A stretch of DNA of 54,057 nt from Mnemiopsis leidyi (Eukaryota > Ctenophora > Tentaculata > Lobata > Bolinopsidae), in NCBI GenBank assembly GCA_000226015.1, contig JH153702.1, forward strand, positions 1-54,057. The letters are read 5' to 3'. Of the stretch, positions 20,611-33,500 are shown piece after piece. Every line of letters begins with the position of its first letter. Positions within the stretch are counted from its first letter, which is position 1. Position numbers and translations under genes: made by a program. The notes under the pieces were generated by a model, which was not told where the DNA came from, made no database searches, and saw nothing but the letters and a program-made list of their open reading frames with translations.

Positions 20611-21556
20611 AGGATTTGTTTTTTCCGCGGCAATCTTATATTCTGGGATTCGTTAGACAATTGATTGTATCAGATTTAAGTACAGAGATCTTTCAGTTTA
20701 AGAAAAATCGGTTGAAATTCCTAGAGAATTATGAGAATTCAAAGAACATATCAGTATTACTTCGATCAATGATGGTGTATTCGTCAAAATTCAAATCAAA
20801 ATAAATTTGATATAGACTCTAATTCGAACATAGAATATGGAAAGTTGTATATCGATGGTGTGATTGTTGTAAATTTGATGCAGAACTGGCATGTTTGATG
20901 TTGTTCTAGTATTATACATTTTTATTTATTCATATACATATGACCATGTTTTCGTGATCCGTATTTTTGCTTTTTCGTTTTAATTGTGTAAACATCGATT
21001 CTGTATTAGTGTATTATATTATATAGGCGTTTTATAACTTTCGTTTATAGATCAATTTATAGTCCGTGCTGTTTGTATGTTCCTGTAAAATTTTTATCCG
21101 ATATTTTTATTTTTACCAAATTGTTTCGCCCAATTTGCGTTCTAAATCTGTAAATCTAGTAAAACATTTTTCGAAGTGTCAGAGCCAAGATAGTACCCTT
21201 TGAATAACGTAAGGAATCTATTAAACTTTATTTGTTGATACTTTGTGATAAAAAAACTGAAAAGAAACTTCATAACAAAGGTCAATAAAAGTATGATACA
21301 TCTGCGACATTATAAGCAATAACACAAATTATTACAATATACGGTAAAAATAAAAAGCATCTGAAAAACTATCAAATTCAAACAACGATAAACTGCTTTC
21401 TCGAAAGATGAAAATATGATATTAAGCGTAACTATGATATCGAAAAGTATAATTATCTCTTCAAGGAACTGTCCTGCAAAACGATTCCAACTGACCCATC
21501 ACATCCGGTACTTCTTAGTCAATACCCTGATTTCCCTATCAAACAACTAAATCCCT
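20611..21556. other. Convergent 3' region of TTYH and TRPA
   Basis: Holds the two 3' UTRs facing each other. A polyadenylation signal AATAAA lies at 20800-20805 on the plus strand, 190 bp after the TTYH stop. On the minus strand AATAAA lies at 21232-21227, 325 bp after the TRPA stop. No other gene seen. Confidence 0.6.
20800..20805 (+). terminator. TTYH polyadenylation signal
   Basis: AATAAA 190 bp past the TTYH stop codon, in AT-rich 3' UTR sequence. Confidence 0.5.
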
Positions 21557-24500
21557 CTAATTATCCTCGTGAGTTTCAAGGTCCACCATGTCTGTGTCCA
21601 TGAGAATCTGGTTGAGTTCTGATGAAATTACTGAGTCCGTGTCGTCTGACTTAGTCTTCATTAGGAGCCGCTTCATCAGGAGTAACATCTGTTTGTTTTG
21701 TTTGGAGATCTGGAAAGTAGTGTTAGCTTGGGGCAGAATGTTCTTATTTGTGAATTTGTTGATTGTTGAAGAGTTGAACTTGAGCTTATTGAATGATTCC
21801 TGAACACTGCCGTGTTCGAGAACGGTAACGTGGCCTTGGTTACGTTAAACGTTATTGGCAAATCGGAGATAAAAGCTGTCAATGTTAAATGTTAATTAAC
21901 TATTCTACTAACCTCATTTAATTGGTTCCTCATTTTCTTTATCTTGCTCTCATCCACCATCATCTTACTGGACTTCGCTCCAGAACCTGAGGAAACTCTC
22001 TGACTAAGTTCGGGTCCGTTAAACGGCAAGTGATGAGGTCCGATGTATCGAGCCAGCATTTTTGACCCTAGTACCCGGGCTTTTTTGTTGGGGTAAAACG
22101 TTTTCTTGCTCTGGTTTTTCTTCTCCAGAAAGAATGAGGGCAGCAGTGCCTCTACCTGAAACGTTTTTTGCGCTATAGTATCAAATTTTCAATCCAAATC
22201 TTTCTCCTAATAATTGATTAAGTCGTGCAAAGTACAAGTTTCAGTTTTTAAAGTTTCCTGCGCCCACATTACACATAAAATTTCACTTTACCTGGAATAT
22301 GAGCTGAATTTTCATGATAGCTCTCTGCAGTTCTGCCTGGTTGTAGACCTCCTTTATGTCATCGACGGCTAAACCCACCTTTTGGCAGAGAGTTCAGTGT
22401 TACATTTGATCATATTTCAGTCTAAATTTTCACCAAAATTGTCTACTAATTAAATCAGTTCTGCATCAAAATTTTCCACTAAGAACAATTTTGTGAATGT
22501 CACCGTTGAATGCTGGTACAACTATCACTCACCAGTAAGTTCATGAAGACAATAGGCACGACTATCACGAACACTACAAACATGATGAAGGTGGACTCAG
22601 GGTAATACAGCTCGGTTCCCTCCGTCAACTTCTCGGGGATAAAGTAACTGTCGTACTCCATCTCGCCCGTCATCATGACGAAGGTGCGGAGTATGCTGTA
22701 CCCTGGGTTCTTGAACGAGGGGAACTGAGGGTGGAATTGTAGGTTAAACTGTTACACTGTAGGTTTAATTGTAGGTTAAACTGTTACACTGTAGGTTAAA
22801 TTGTAGGTAAAATTGTTACACTGTAGGTTAAATTGTAGGTTAAACTGTTACACTGTAGGTAATATTGTAGGTTAAACTGTTACACTGTAGGTTAAATTCT
22901 AGGTTAAACTGTTACACTGTAGGTTAAATTTTAGGTTTAACTGTTACGCTGTTCTTAAAACTCTGGTCGCATTTATAAATATAATTATAACATCAACAGC
23001 TCTTTAATGTTAAAGTCAGTCGTATTGCATGGTTTGGTTTGAATTTATAGCAATCAGAATTTTTGTTTCTATTATGTTACCTGTGTCATGACCATGTTAA
23101 AAGTAAGTCCAAAGGCGACAATGAACAGCACCAAGACCAACATAATCTTTAAGAAAGTCTGCAGCACCTCCACAAACATGACAATGTAGATGCCTATTCC
23201 AGGGAACTGAGTAGGGAAGGTTTTTTATCAACAGTGGAAACAATTCGGTGACACTTGACTATTGAAAATCTCCGTTATGCAGCAATTTCGGTCCCACTTA
23301 CAAAATGTTCATCTCAGTCCGAAGAACAAAAATAGAATAGCTTACATTAGTGTTCATTCACACGGAGAAAATACGCGAAAATGTTGAAAGATAATGAATC
23401 ATTTTCTTAATTTCATTGCGGTAAAATCAACATTATCTATTAATGGACTGAGAATCATTAACTTTTTACCTTTCTTAGGAACATCATGAAGTTCATCCAA
23501 GCTATTAGAAGACAAAATACGCCTATCTGCCAAGCTGTAGGACTGATAACCTCGCTAGCGTAGAACACGTTAGCTGTAAAGAAGATCGACAACGCAAAGA
23601 GAGCTAGCTCTACAAAGTTCTGAAGAGAAATATACTTGTGTTTCTGGTACCACAATTGGAGGATCTCTATGACGATTCTAATAGCACTGGCTATCAAGGT
23701 AATGATCCCTGAAATGAACACCCACACTGACTTTTCAACACATTCCGTATTTTCCGTGGCTTCGTTTGATTTGAGACAATTATTCGTCATCTCGTATTTG
23801 GCCTGGCCGTTGTCCTCCTCAAGAAACTTCGCATAGTAAGGAGGTACTTGGAAGAGTGTGTAGATAGTGAGGAAAACAAGGTAGAGGGCGTAGAGGAAGA
23901 GATTGCCGTAGTAGAAGTGTCTCCCGTAAGCAGTCCACTTACAAAACACCAGACTAGTCACTAGAGGGTGGCTCAGGAGCTCGTTTCTCCTGTTCTTGAT
24001 CTGAGAAGAGAACACGTGTAACTGGAAGTTAATTTTAATGCTATGTCTTTAATTATCTTACTACGTTTTTATTGAGGAATTACTGTAAGAACACTCAAAC
24101 ACAATTCTTTAGTGATTGCTTAATGAGAAGTAAGATCCGGTCAACCAACATCGAGAAAAATGCCTTCACGTGACATTTTCCCGACACTTCCCCACGATTT
24201 TCGTTACTCATAACTTGTGAAAGCAGATTCACGTACCATTAAATTGAGGGGGTTGATGTGGTAGGAATTTAGGGCGTGTGCGTTAACTATCCTAGATCCA
24301 GCGTCTGATTCATCGTTCAGATCCATTGAGGTGATACTTTTAGCGTCTTCAGACTTGGTAGATTCCAGCTCTTTATCGGTTATGTACTTGTAGTTGAATT
24401 GTACCTGAACAGCATCTCCGTCAGCAAAGTGGAAGAGATACGACTCAAAGTCTTATCACACTCCTCGAAATGCGTATTCTTTCTCAATAAATTTAAGAAA

Positions 24501-27500
24501 GATTGATTCTTTAACGGATACGGTTACGAGGGCTATGTACCTCAAAGTTGACATTGTCATTAGTCATTTCAGAGTGGTTGTTACCTCAAAGTTGACATTG
24601 TCGTTAGTCATTTCAGAGGGGTTGTTACTCATATCTGTACACTTGTTCATCACCAACTCTGCGATGTCTGGCATCAGTCTGATTAGCTTCTTCATGGGTG
24701 TGTCTCCGTTTGTTTGAGCGTTTGTCAGAGCTTTTGGCCACGTTGGTCTCCCCCATTCGTCGGTGTGACTGAGCAGTGGAGAATTTACATTTTGTTGGTT
24801 GGAGTTCTCTCTGAATTTATGTCAGCAATAAAGGGCGGCATTTGATCACAGAGAAATGCTTTTGTTATCGCAGACTGCAGAGAAATGCTTTTGTTAAAGC
24901 TAAAATGGTTGTTACTAACTTGATAATAGCCTCGGCGACATCCCGTTTGTTTCCCAGAACTGCCAGTTCTAAAGCGTTCATGTCGTTCACATCAACTAGT
25001 CCTATGTTTGCGTCGTTGTTCAGGAGGAAAAGTGTCGCATCAACGTGACCTGTAAAATATGATCTTATCAGTTCGTCCATCCCTTAGTTAACAGGTCCTT
25101 TACCATTCTCATTACCCAGTGAGTTATTGAGCTCTGGACTATCTTTGTCACCTCTTGTGTAGGCGGCGAATTATATCTTGTAATTACTGCTGAGTGCAGG
25201 TCTTGATTACGTGGTAGGGTTCCCGTCGTCCTGCCCCAGAAAATCGTGCCCCACAGTATTTTGTCCCACAGATTTTGCCTCAGCGACCCTAACCCAATCC
25301 TAACCCTAACGGCTAACCGAAACGTTGGTCACCCTTCGTAGACTAAAGAATAAATAAACTGCTTCGTGACATGTAAGTGGTAAGAGGCAACTAAAAACAA
25401 CAACTAACTGGTAAAGTTTACAATAATCAACCCGTTACCAACTAGTAGTAGTAGCTAAAAACAACTAACCATTTTTAGCTGCGAGATGAAGTGGAGTCAA
25501 CTTGGCCTTATCAATAGGATCAATCTCAGCGTCAGCGTCTATCAGGGCCGCCATGACCTTGTAGTTCCCCCTGGAAGCAGCACAATCCAGCGGGGTCCAA
25601 CCCAGCTGGTTTCTAGCTCCGACCTCCGCCCCCATGTCACAGAGATAGATAGTTGTGTCCACGTGACCGTTCAGCGCCGCATAATGAAGGGGTTGGTTCC
25701 CGTAGTCATCTTTGTCTTCCAACTGAGGAGGTTGGTAATTATTTGATAGTTTTTATAGTTGATGAAATTTGCTTCAAAGAACTTTGGGATTAAAATTTCA
25801 GTAATTATGTTATTTCAAAATTTTTATCATGACCAGCGACGTAGTAAGAGTCTAAATCGAAGAATACTAATAGGTCGAAATGCAATTTACCGTTGCCTTA
25901 TCTGCCTTAACGAGTTCTTGAACACACTTCAACTTTCCTCTCTCCGCAGCAAGATGAAGCGGACACTTATCATCCTCATTTTGAGCGTTTATCTCGAACT
26001 TGAAGTCCAGCAGCTCTCGCAAACAACCCAGATGTCCCAACTCAGCAGCGAAATGTAACGGTGTGTTCTGAAACCTGATGGTAGAATTAGGAGTTTAGTT
26101 TGGACACCTGATCAGGTGACATAAATTTCTATCAAGTATAAATTCCGTTATATTTAAAAAATTCTCAATTTCGCTTGCTTATATAATACATTCGTTTGCT
26201 TATACATTCGACCATTAGTGATTTGATTTAAAAACATTAAACCCAAGACAGTTGCTCACTTGTCAAGTTCACTGTCAATCAACCTCTCTCCGACCGCTTC
26301 TAGAATTATCTTAAGAACGCTGGGCTGGTTTTCACGAATGGCTGCAAAAATAGCACTGTTCTCCCTCTTGTCCCTAGCAGTAGGATCAGCTCCCAGGTCT
26401 AGAAGGAGCCTGATGGCATCAGCGTGCCCCCAAGCTGCCGCCGTAATGAACGGTGTGGAACCCTCTCTGTCTGCAGCGTTTATGTTTGCTCCTCTAAGGT
26501 TATTGGATTATCACTGCTTTTAGGAAATTGTCGCTTGCTCAGAATCAAAAAGGTTTTTAAAAGTCCCAATTCAAATTTTTTATATCAAACTATATCGACA
26601 TTAAGAAAGTGCCTATCATTTACTCACATGTCAGACAAGTACTGTATAACTTCAGTTTTATCAGATTTAGACGCCATATGTAAAGCAGTTTCTCCCGCCA
26701 CATTCTTGGACTCGAGCGAGCAGCCTGACTCCACGAGCTTGGTGACCACGTCTGCGTGACCCTTGTGAGCAGCTATGTGGAGAGCAGTCTCCCTCTCCAC
26801 GGTCCTGAGATTGATATCTGCTCCGTTACCCAGGATAAACTCCACCACGTCCAATCTCCCGTCCTTACAGGCCAAGTGCAGACAAGTGAACTTCTCTGAT
26901 CCTGCCTTGTCCAGGTGCCCTTTCATCTTGAGGTCTGTCTCTCCCATCGCTTTTTTGAACTTTTGATCTATGATCCTTTTGATAGTCCTGTAGTTCTCGG
27001 AGCTTTCTTCCCGAGCTTTCTTGTGAAGTTTCTTCATCAGCGATGACACATGACCGGGATATGCAGCGACAGAAGTAACTCCGATAGACTGACACAGCTT
27101 TTTAAACTGCCGACTTTCATCATTGTCCTCGTTCATGATGTTATCAATGCTGTCCTTCAGCTCCAGGGCCTTAATCCGGCTGAAAACAAGCTCTACAATC
27201 TCCAGGTCGGTTTCGCGACAGGCAAGATGGAGAGGGGACATGTTTTCTAGGGAGTAAATTCGGGGATTACAGGGACGTTCCTTGTTGAGCATCATCTTCT
27301 TTATACACGCTAAATCTTCGTATAATACTGCCATGTGCAGGGCTGTCTCCCCCTGTTTGTCTGAAATATGGATACTGGAATAACAATTTTTGATTTAATA
27401 TATTGCAGTCCAGTTCCACTCGACATTTATTGAAATTAAACCTCATATCTTCATTTTGATACACCTGAAATGAATATCTCTCAATATCTGTAACAAGCTA

Positions 27501-30500
27501 ATGATGACGTTACCTCTCAAGTTGACTAAAACTGAGCTTATTTTCAGGAGTTCCAAGACAGCCGGGTAGTTGCCCCTATCGGCTGCACAATGAAGAGCAG
27601 TAAGGCCGTAATTGTCCTGGGCGTTGACGTCCGCCCCATTTTCCGCTAGAAACCTGATTGGAGGACTTCCCGCCTCTTCTGCTATCTCCTCCTCGACTGA
27701 GGTATTTGAACATTACAGTTTGTATTCGGCGCGTTTAAGAAAATGTGAAATATATAACGTGAAAGAAACTGATGAATTTAAAAATTTTGCAGTTTTACAA
27801 TTTACCCACCTGTTTTGATTCTCTCGGTGTCTCTTCTGTAAAGAAACTTTTTGATAGCCAAGACAGCAGCGTCCTCCGTCACTAGCTTTTTTATGACATT
27901 CTTTTCAACACTTGTCTCAATATCCTGGGAATTGTTATTAATTTCCACTTTAGCTTGAGTAACTTGAATCATATGACTCTGAGCAATTAAAAAACCACGA
28001 TAAACTACAATATTTGATAGAAATTATGTTCGGACCTGTAAAACGTCTCTCTCCTCCTCCTCCTGCTCCTCAGCTTCTTCTACCTGCCCGCTCTCCAACT
28101 CATCGTCAGCCTCCTTGTTATCCTCAGCAATTCTCCGATTGTCGTCAGGTCTCATGGGAACGTAGGCTACTTGGGTAGGGTTCAGTGCTGTTCCCTTAGG
28201 AGCGTATCGTGTAGCGTGGTGGAAGGGAGTTTGTCCGTCCTCGTCGCGGACATTCACGTCTGACGATGAGAAGGAGGTTAGGTCCTCTGTACCAAATAAG
28301 CATTAAGCAGGTGCAATGTACAGGAGAAATATCAGGACCAATAGGAGTCGCAGTCTTCGATAAATTGATCATTTGTAATTTGTATTCTGATTAAGGCTGA
28401 AACAATGAGCGCTGTGAGCACTCCAAGTTCTATAGTTCTATAGTGGAGTAACAGGATCTCAGACACTCACCTGCCCCGTGTTGCAGGAGCAGCTCCATGA
28501 CATCAATGTTGTTGTATCTAGCAGCGTAGTGCATGGCGGTGAACCCTTCTCCATCAGGGGTGTCTATAGGGTTCTTCCCTCCCTTTCCTACTTTATCCAA
28601 TTTCCGTTTGAAGTGAACACTTGTGATGTAACGTTTGATAACCTTGACATTTCCTTCACGTGCTGCCTAAAGGATGACGTGATTTAGAAATATTTTCCAT
28701 ATTTAGCAAAAATGCAGAAAAACAGTTCTGCAGTAACGATGTGGTTGAATGTCATGAATTTTTCTTTACCTGTTGAAAGTCGACACCACCAGCATGGTCC
28801 TTGATCTCATGTATATCGTCTAGAGTGAATTGTCGACCAATAGCTGAAATAAGTGATGGGATAATCGAAAGAGATAATTATTTATTGTTGAACAAGACTA
28901 AATATTTCCGTCCAAGATCTTTTTAAACTTTCCCAAAAACTTCGCTGGGTCATATTTCGTATTCCGGTAGCTGTTGAAAATTTATATAAATTCATCATGC
29001 TGCCGAGTTAAATCAGATTTGTATTCTGGAAGACAAAAAGCTCGACAAGAAAGTAGACCATCCCCCTATCTATCCCAAAATCTACCTCCATCCCTCAAAA
29101 ATCTTTTATAAGCAGCCGCTGTTCTTGCGTTCAGTAAGGGGGCGCTGTCAGTGCTAATAGTGCTGTCAGTCCGCGAGTACATCGAGTTTTAGTTGTCTGA
29201 TTTCGTGGGGAGGATCACGAGATTGGATTTCAACATTTACTGCCAGATGTTGGACGTGATTATAATTTGGCCTTCCGATTAATAAAAAAACTAAACGTTT
29301 AAAGACTAAAATGGAACGATAATTAAAGCTGTGGTATCCTCATTTACGCGCACAAAACTTCGACATTGAACAGAGAGACAGGAACAAAGAACGGAACGTA
29401 AACGTGTGTATAAAGTCTTAAGTCACCTCCTGCCGCCAAGCTCGCGGGTACACGGATGGAATGTATAACATTTTATGGAGTGTAGCTTACAATGTACACA
29501 AAATAGTGTTGATTGACAAATGGCGGGAACGCTAATCAGCCCTTATTAGATTTCTGATTTGATTGAATAAGATTGCTTGTTTATTGGCTTATACAATACA
29601 CATTATGCATGTTAATTAATAATTACCTGGGAATGTAACACGAGCACTAAATGACGCGCTCACTATATGCACAATTTGTATCCAATAATTGTCAAGTTAC
29701 CTGAAACGTTAATTTTAGCAGACTTTAAACTGTTGACAGTCGACAACACTACATGATATCTACTCCAAGATTTCTTCATTCAGTTTTAGCTTTTGCCAAA
29801 ACGGTCAGGTGATTGGAATTTGATCTACAACGTCAGTTTGAACGATATACAAACAAGATTACAGACGAAGTTACGCAGCAGATTGTGACCTTGGACCCTA
29901 GTTTAGAGGTTAACAGATTCTTATTAGTCAAGAAGATTTCAAGAAGCAATGACGAAAGAAGCTAAGGCAAAAGAAGCATTCGCTAGCATTCTGAAACAAA
30001 ATATTGATGCTTCTTTCGCCTGCCAAGTGTAAACCTCATACACAGGGTATTCTGACAGATACAAATATCAAATAACAATGGTATGGTTGCCATAGGACCA
30101 TAGGGCTTGTACTCTTAGACTGGCAATGAAGGAACATAACAAAATTTAGATAACCATAGCAACCCAACTCATGAGGTAATCGCTTAACGGTTGGTCACAA
30201 ACAATTGAGTGCAAGTCAGTAAGCTACATGAACTCACCGGTAAAGGAAGTTTCGCTGGATCGATTAGCAATAACTTTTGATTCCAGTCTTGGTCCATTTA
30301 ATTTTCCATGGGCTAAAGACCTCATGACTACATAACAATGTGACGTATCGTCTCAATTGAATGAGACACGACAATGAACTGTCGCTGTCAAGAACCAGAA
30401 GGAAGCTAAAGTACAGTGGACCGCTGCAAAATGTTTGGAGTAAACGGTTAAACTGATCATGTCCCTCATTCTGGATCCTGTGTAGATAGGATGTATTTTA

Positions 30501-33500
30501 ACACTACACTTTAAATGTGCCGGTGTTTGTACGAGTGATCTAAGCAGGTAACTCAATTTGCCCCTTAATCATGCTCATCTTGAGATGCTCAGACAGAGAG
30601 GTTCTCCCAGATTATATTTTACGACTTATTGCCACATCTTGTCAAAGAAACTTTTTGGGACTTATGATACTTATTCTTGGGATAAGATGAAAGAGCGTCA
30701 TTTGAACTTTAAAAAAAGTTCGATGATCGATCCTAGAACCACCAGAAGTTCACCAATAAAAGGTTGGTCAACAAATCAAAAGGCTTGCACGACGAAATAA
30801 GCTTTGAAGTTCACAAAATCATCATGAACGCAACCTCAATCAATGGAAGTAAAATTCACCAATCTACCCTACTCATCCAATGAGATACATCATTTTAACA
30901 TAAAGTGAGCCTGCTAATGCTATCAGACTCTGGCTCGAATCTGTGTATGAGGACGGTTGTCATGAATACCTATCAAAAATGACGGTACACAAGCATGAAT
31001 TTGCCCCAGCATGGTTTAGTGGCTCCCATAGACTACAAGATTTTCCTGAGCCCTGTACAGGTCAGAAGAAGCCGCCCATGTCGAGAAAAGAACGTTGCGA
31101 GAATTTTATCGATTCGATTTGAAGCTAAGTATTGTGACAAATTATGACTTATGATCGCAATTTTTGTCCCAGATTGTCAAAGATTTGTGTTTTTCGATGC
31201 CGTTTATTATTTTGCTTCAATATGTAATGTTAATCAAACAAGTGTTTCAGATATTTTGATGCCTCAATCATGCAAAACCGGAATTTGGATGTTGCCATAC
31301 AAAAATTGTGGGAAATTCCTGTCGTGTCGGTGTACGAGAACAAGAATCACTTTCATTTCAAATCTCTTAAAATAATCAATTTACAGTATAAAGAGCTCTG
31401 GAGTCTCTACTACCTTCAGAAATCTAACTACAAAAATCTAATAAACGCGCCCGAGGAGTGAGGGTATTTACTAAAAATAGTCTTGTACGATTACAAAAAA
31501 TTGCGGCCTGCGATGATTCTTGTTCAGAAAGGTCTTATCGATCACCCTTCAAAGAAATCAGCTGTCGACATTTAAATGTACAGTCAACTTTGACTAGCTA
31601 TTATAATGATTACGAACTACAAGCTACAAACTACTAACAAATGATCGTTGTGACCTGGTAGGAAGCACAATGCACATATCTTGAGCGAATATTGAGAATA
31701 AATACCAGAATGTGGAAGTAGTGCATTACTCGACAATCATGGTGCTCATAGAAAAACGTTGTGTTGGGAGAAATTTCGAAGTTCACGGAACGGAAACCAA
31801 TGTTGCTCGCTCTTAGCAATAGCATATTGTTAGTCGATGCTCATTCCCAGAATCATCAGTCCTGCTTGTGTCAACGTGATGATAAGTCAGCATGCCAGCA
31901 TGGGACATGTCAGTAAGGATCTCTTATAATATTGGAATGTGTCCAAATGATTTTCTTCCTAGATTGCAGTCCATTTCTGTAGATTATTTTTAAACTGTAA
32001 TATGACTGAGACTACACATGTAAATTCAAGATTTATCGTGGGACATGGAGTCAGCACATTGGATTGATCCTCACTATCCCACCCACTGACATGTGCCTGT
32101 AAGATACCTTACCTAGTACTCTAGCTGTTCTCTCTGCCTCCTGATGTTCAGGTAATTCTACTGGTAGAGCTCCATCTCCGCTTACATAGTTATCCTCCGT
32201 CTCAGACATTCCAGTTTACACCAACACCACACGGATAAATTCTTTTCACACGAATAAACTCAGAACAAGGCAACAAGTTTTAAAGCGTTGGTACGTAAGA
32301 TGTGACTTCTCGAACCAGAACAGAACACTGTGTTAGCAAGTTTATGGTGTTTAAAGAAACTTTTATTTTCTGATGCCAAAACTTCAACTTCAGTACACGC
32401 AGCTGCAGTGAATTTTAATTATCATAGAGCACAGATCTTTAGTAAACCGAAGTTATCTAGAGAGCAAACACGGACGTTAACAGATGTGGCAGTGTATTGT
32501 GTCTGCAGCTGACCCCACAAACCAACACAATGAGGGACGTGTCATGTGACATTTTGTTTAAAGCTAATTGTTAGAGACCTGGGGCTGACGTATTCACGAA
32601 CGCTTAGCGTGAGACATTTTTTTGNNNNNNNNNNNGATGTGGTTCAAGATCATAAATTTGTCCGTTACCTGTTGAAAGTCGACACCACCAGCATGGTCCT
32701 TGATCTCATGTATATCGTCTAGAGTGAATTGTCGACCAATAGCTGAAATAAGTGATGGGATAATCAAAAAAGATCATTTTTATTGTTGAGCAGGACTAAA
32801 TATTTCTGACCAAGATCTTTTTAGACTTTCCAAAACTTCACTGGGTCATATCACGCTGTGAAAATTTGTATAATTTCATCATTCTGCTGAGTTTCATTAG
32901 ATTTGTTCTCTGGAAGATAAAAAGCTCGACAAGAAAGTAGACCATCCCCTATCTACCCCAAGTTCTATCCCAAAATCTACCTCCGTCCCTCAAAAATCGT
33001 TTATAAGCAGCCGCTGTTCTGGCGTTCAGTAAGGGGGCACTGTCAGTGCTAATGGTGCTGTCAGTCCGCGAGTACATCAAGTTTTAGTTGTCTGATTTCG
33101 TGGGGAGGATCACGAGATTGGATTTCAACATTTACTGCCAGATGTTGGACGTGATTAAAATTTGGCCTTCCGATTAATAAAAAAACCAAAGGTTTAAAGA
33201 CTAAAATCGAACGATGATTAAAGCTGTGGTATCCTCATTTACGCGCACAAAACTTCGACATTGAACAGAGAGACAGGAACAAAGAACGGAACGTAAACGT
33301 GTGTATAAAGTCTTAAGTCACCTCCTGCCGCTCACGGGTACACGGATGGAATGTATAACATTTTATGGAGTGTAGCCTACGATGTACAGAAAATAGTGTT
33401 GATTGACAAATGGCGGGGACGCTAATCAGACCTTATTAGATTTCCGATTTGATTGACTAAGATTGCTTGTTTATTGGCTTATACAATATACATTATGCAC

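Larger units (their letters stand above)
28738..32624. repeat. Duplicated block B, copy 1
   Basis: Repeated at 32636-36176 in the same orientation, with substitutions and indels. It carries the common second exon of TRPA and two first exons. Copy 2 starts directly after a run of N. Confidence 0.9.

Noticed and set aside
25275-25310. Telomere-like CCCTAA repeats
   Set aside because: Only three imperfect copies, too few to call an interstitial telomere.
29430-29485. Short ORF to a GT donor upstream of the TRPA common exon
   Set aside because: Wrong phase, and the other block B copy has an in-frame stop.
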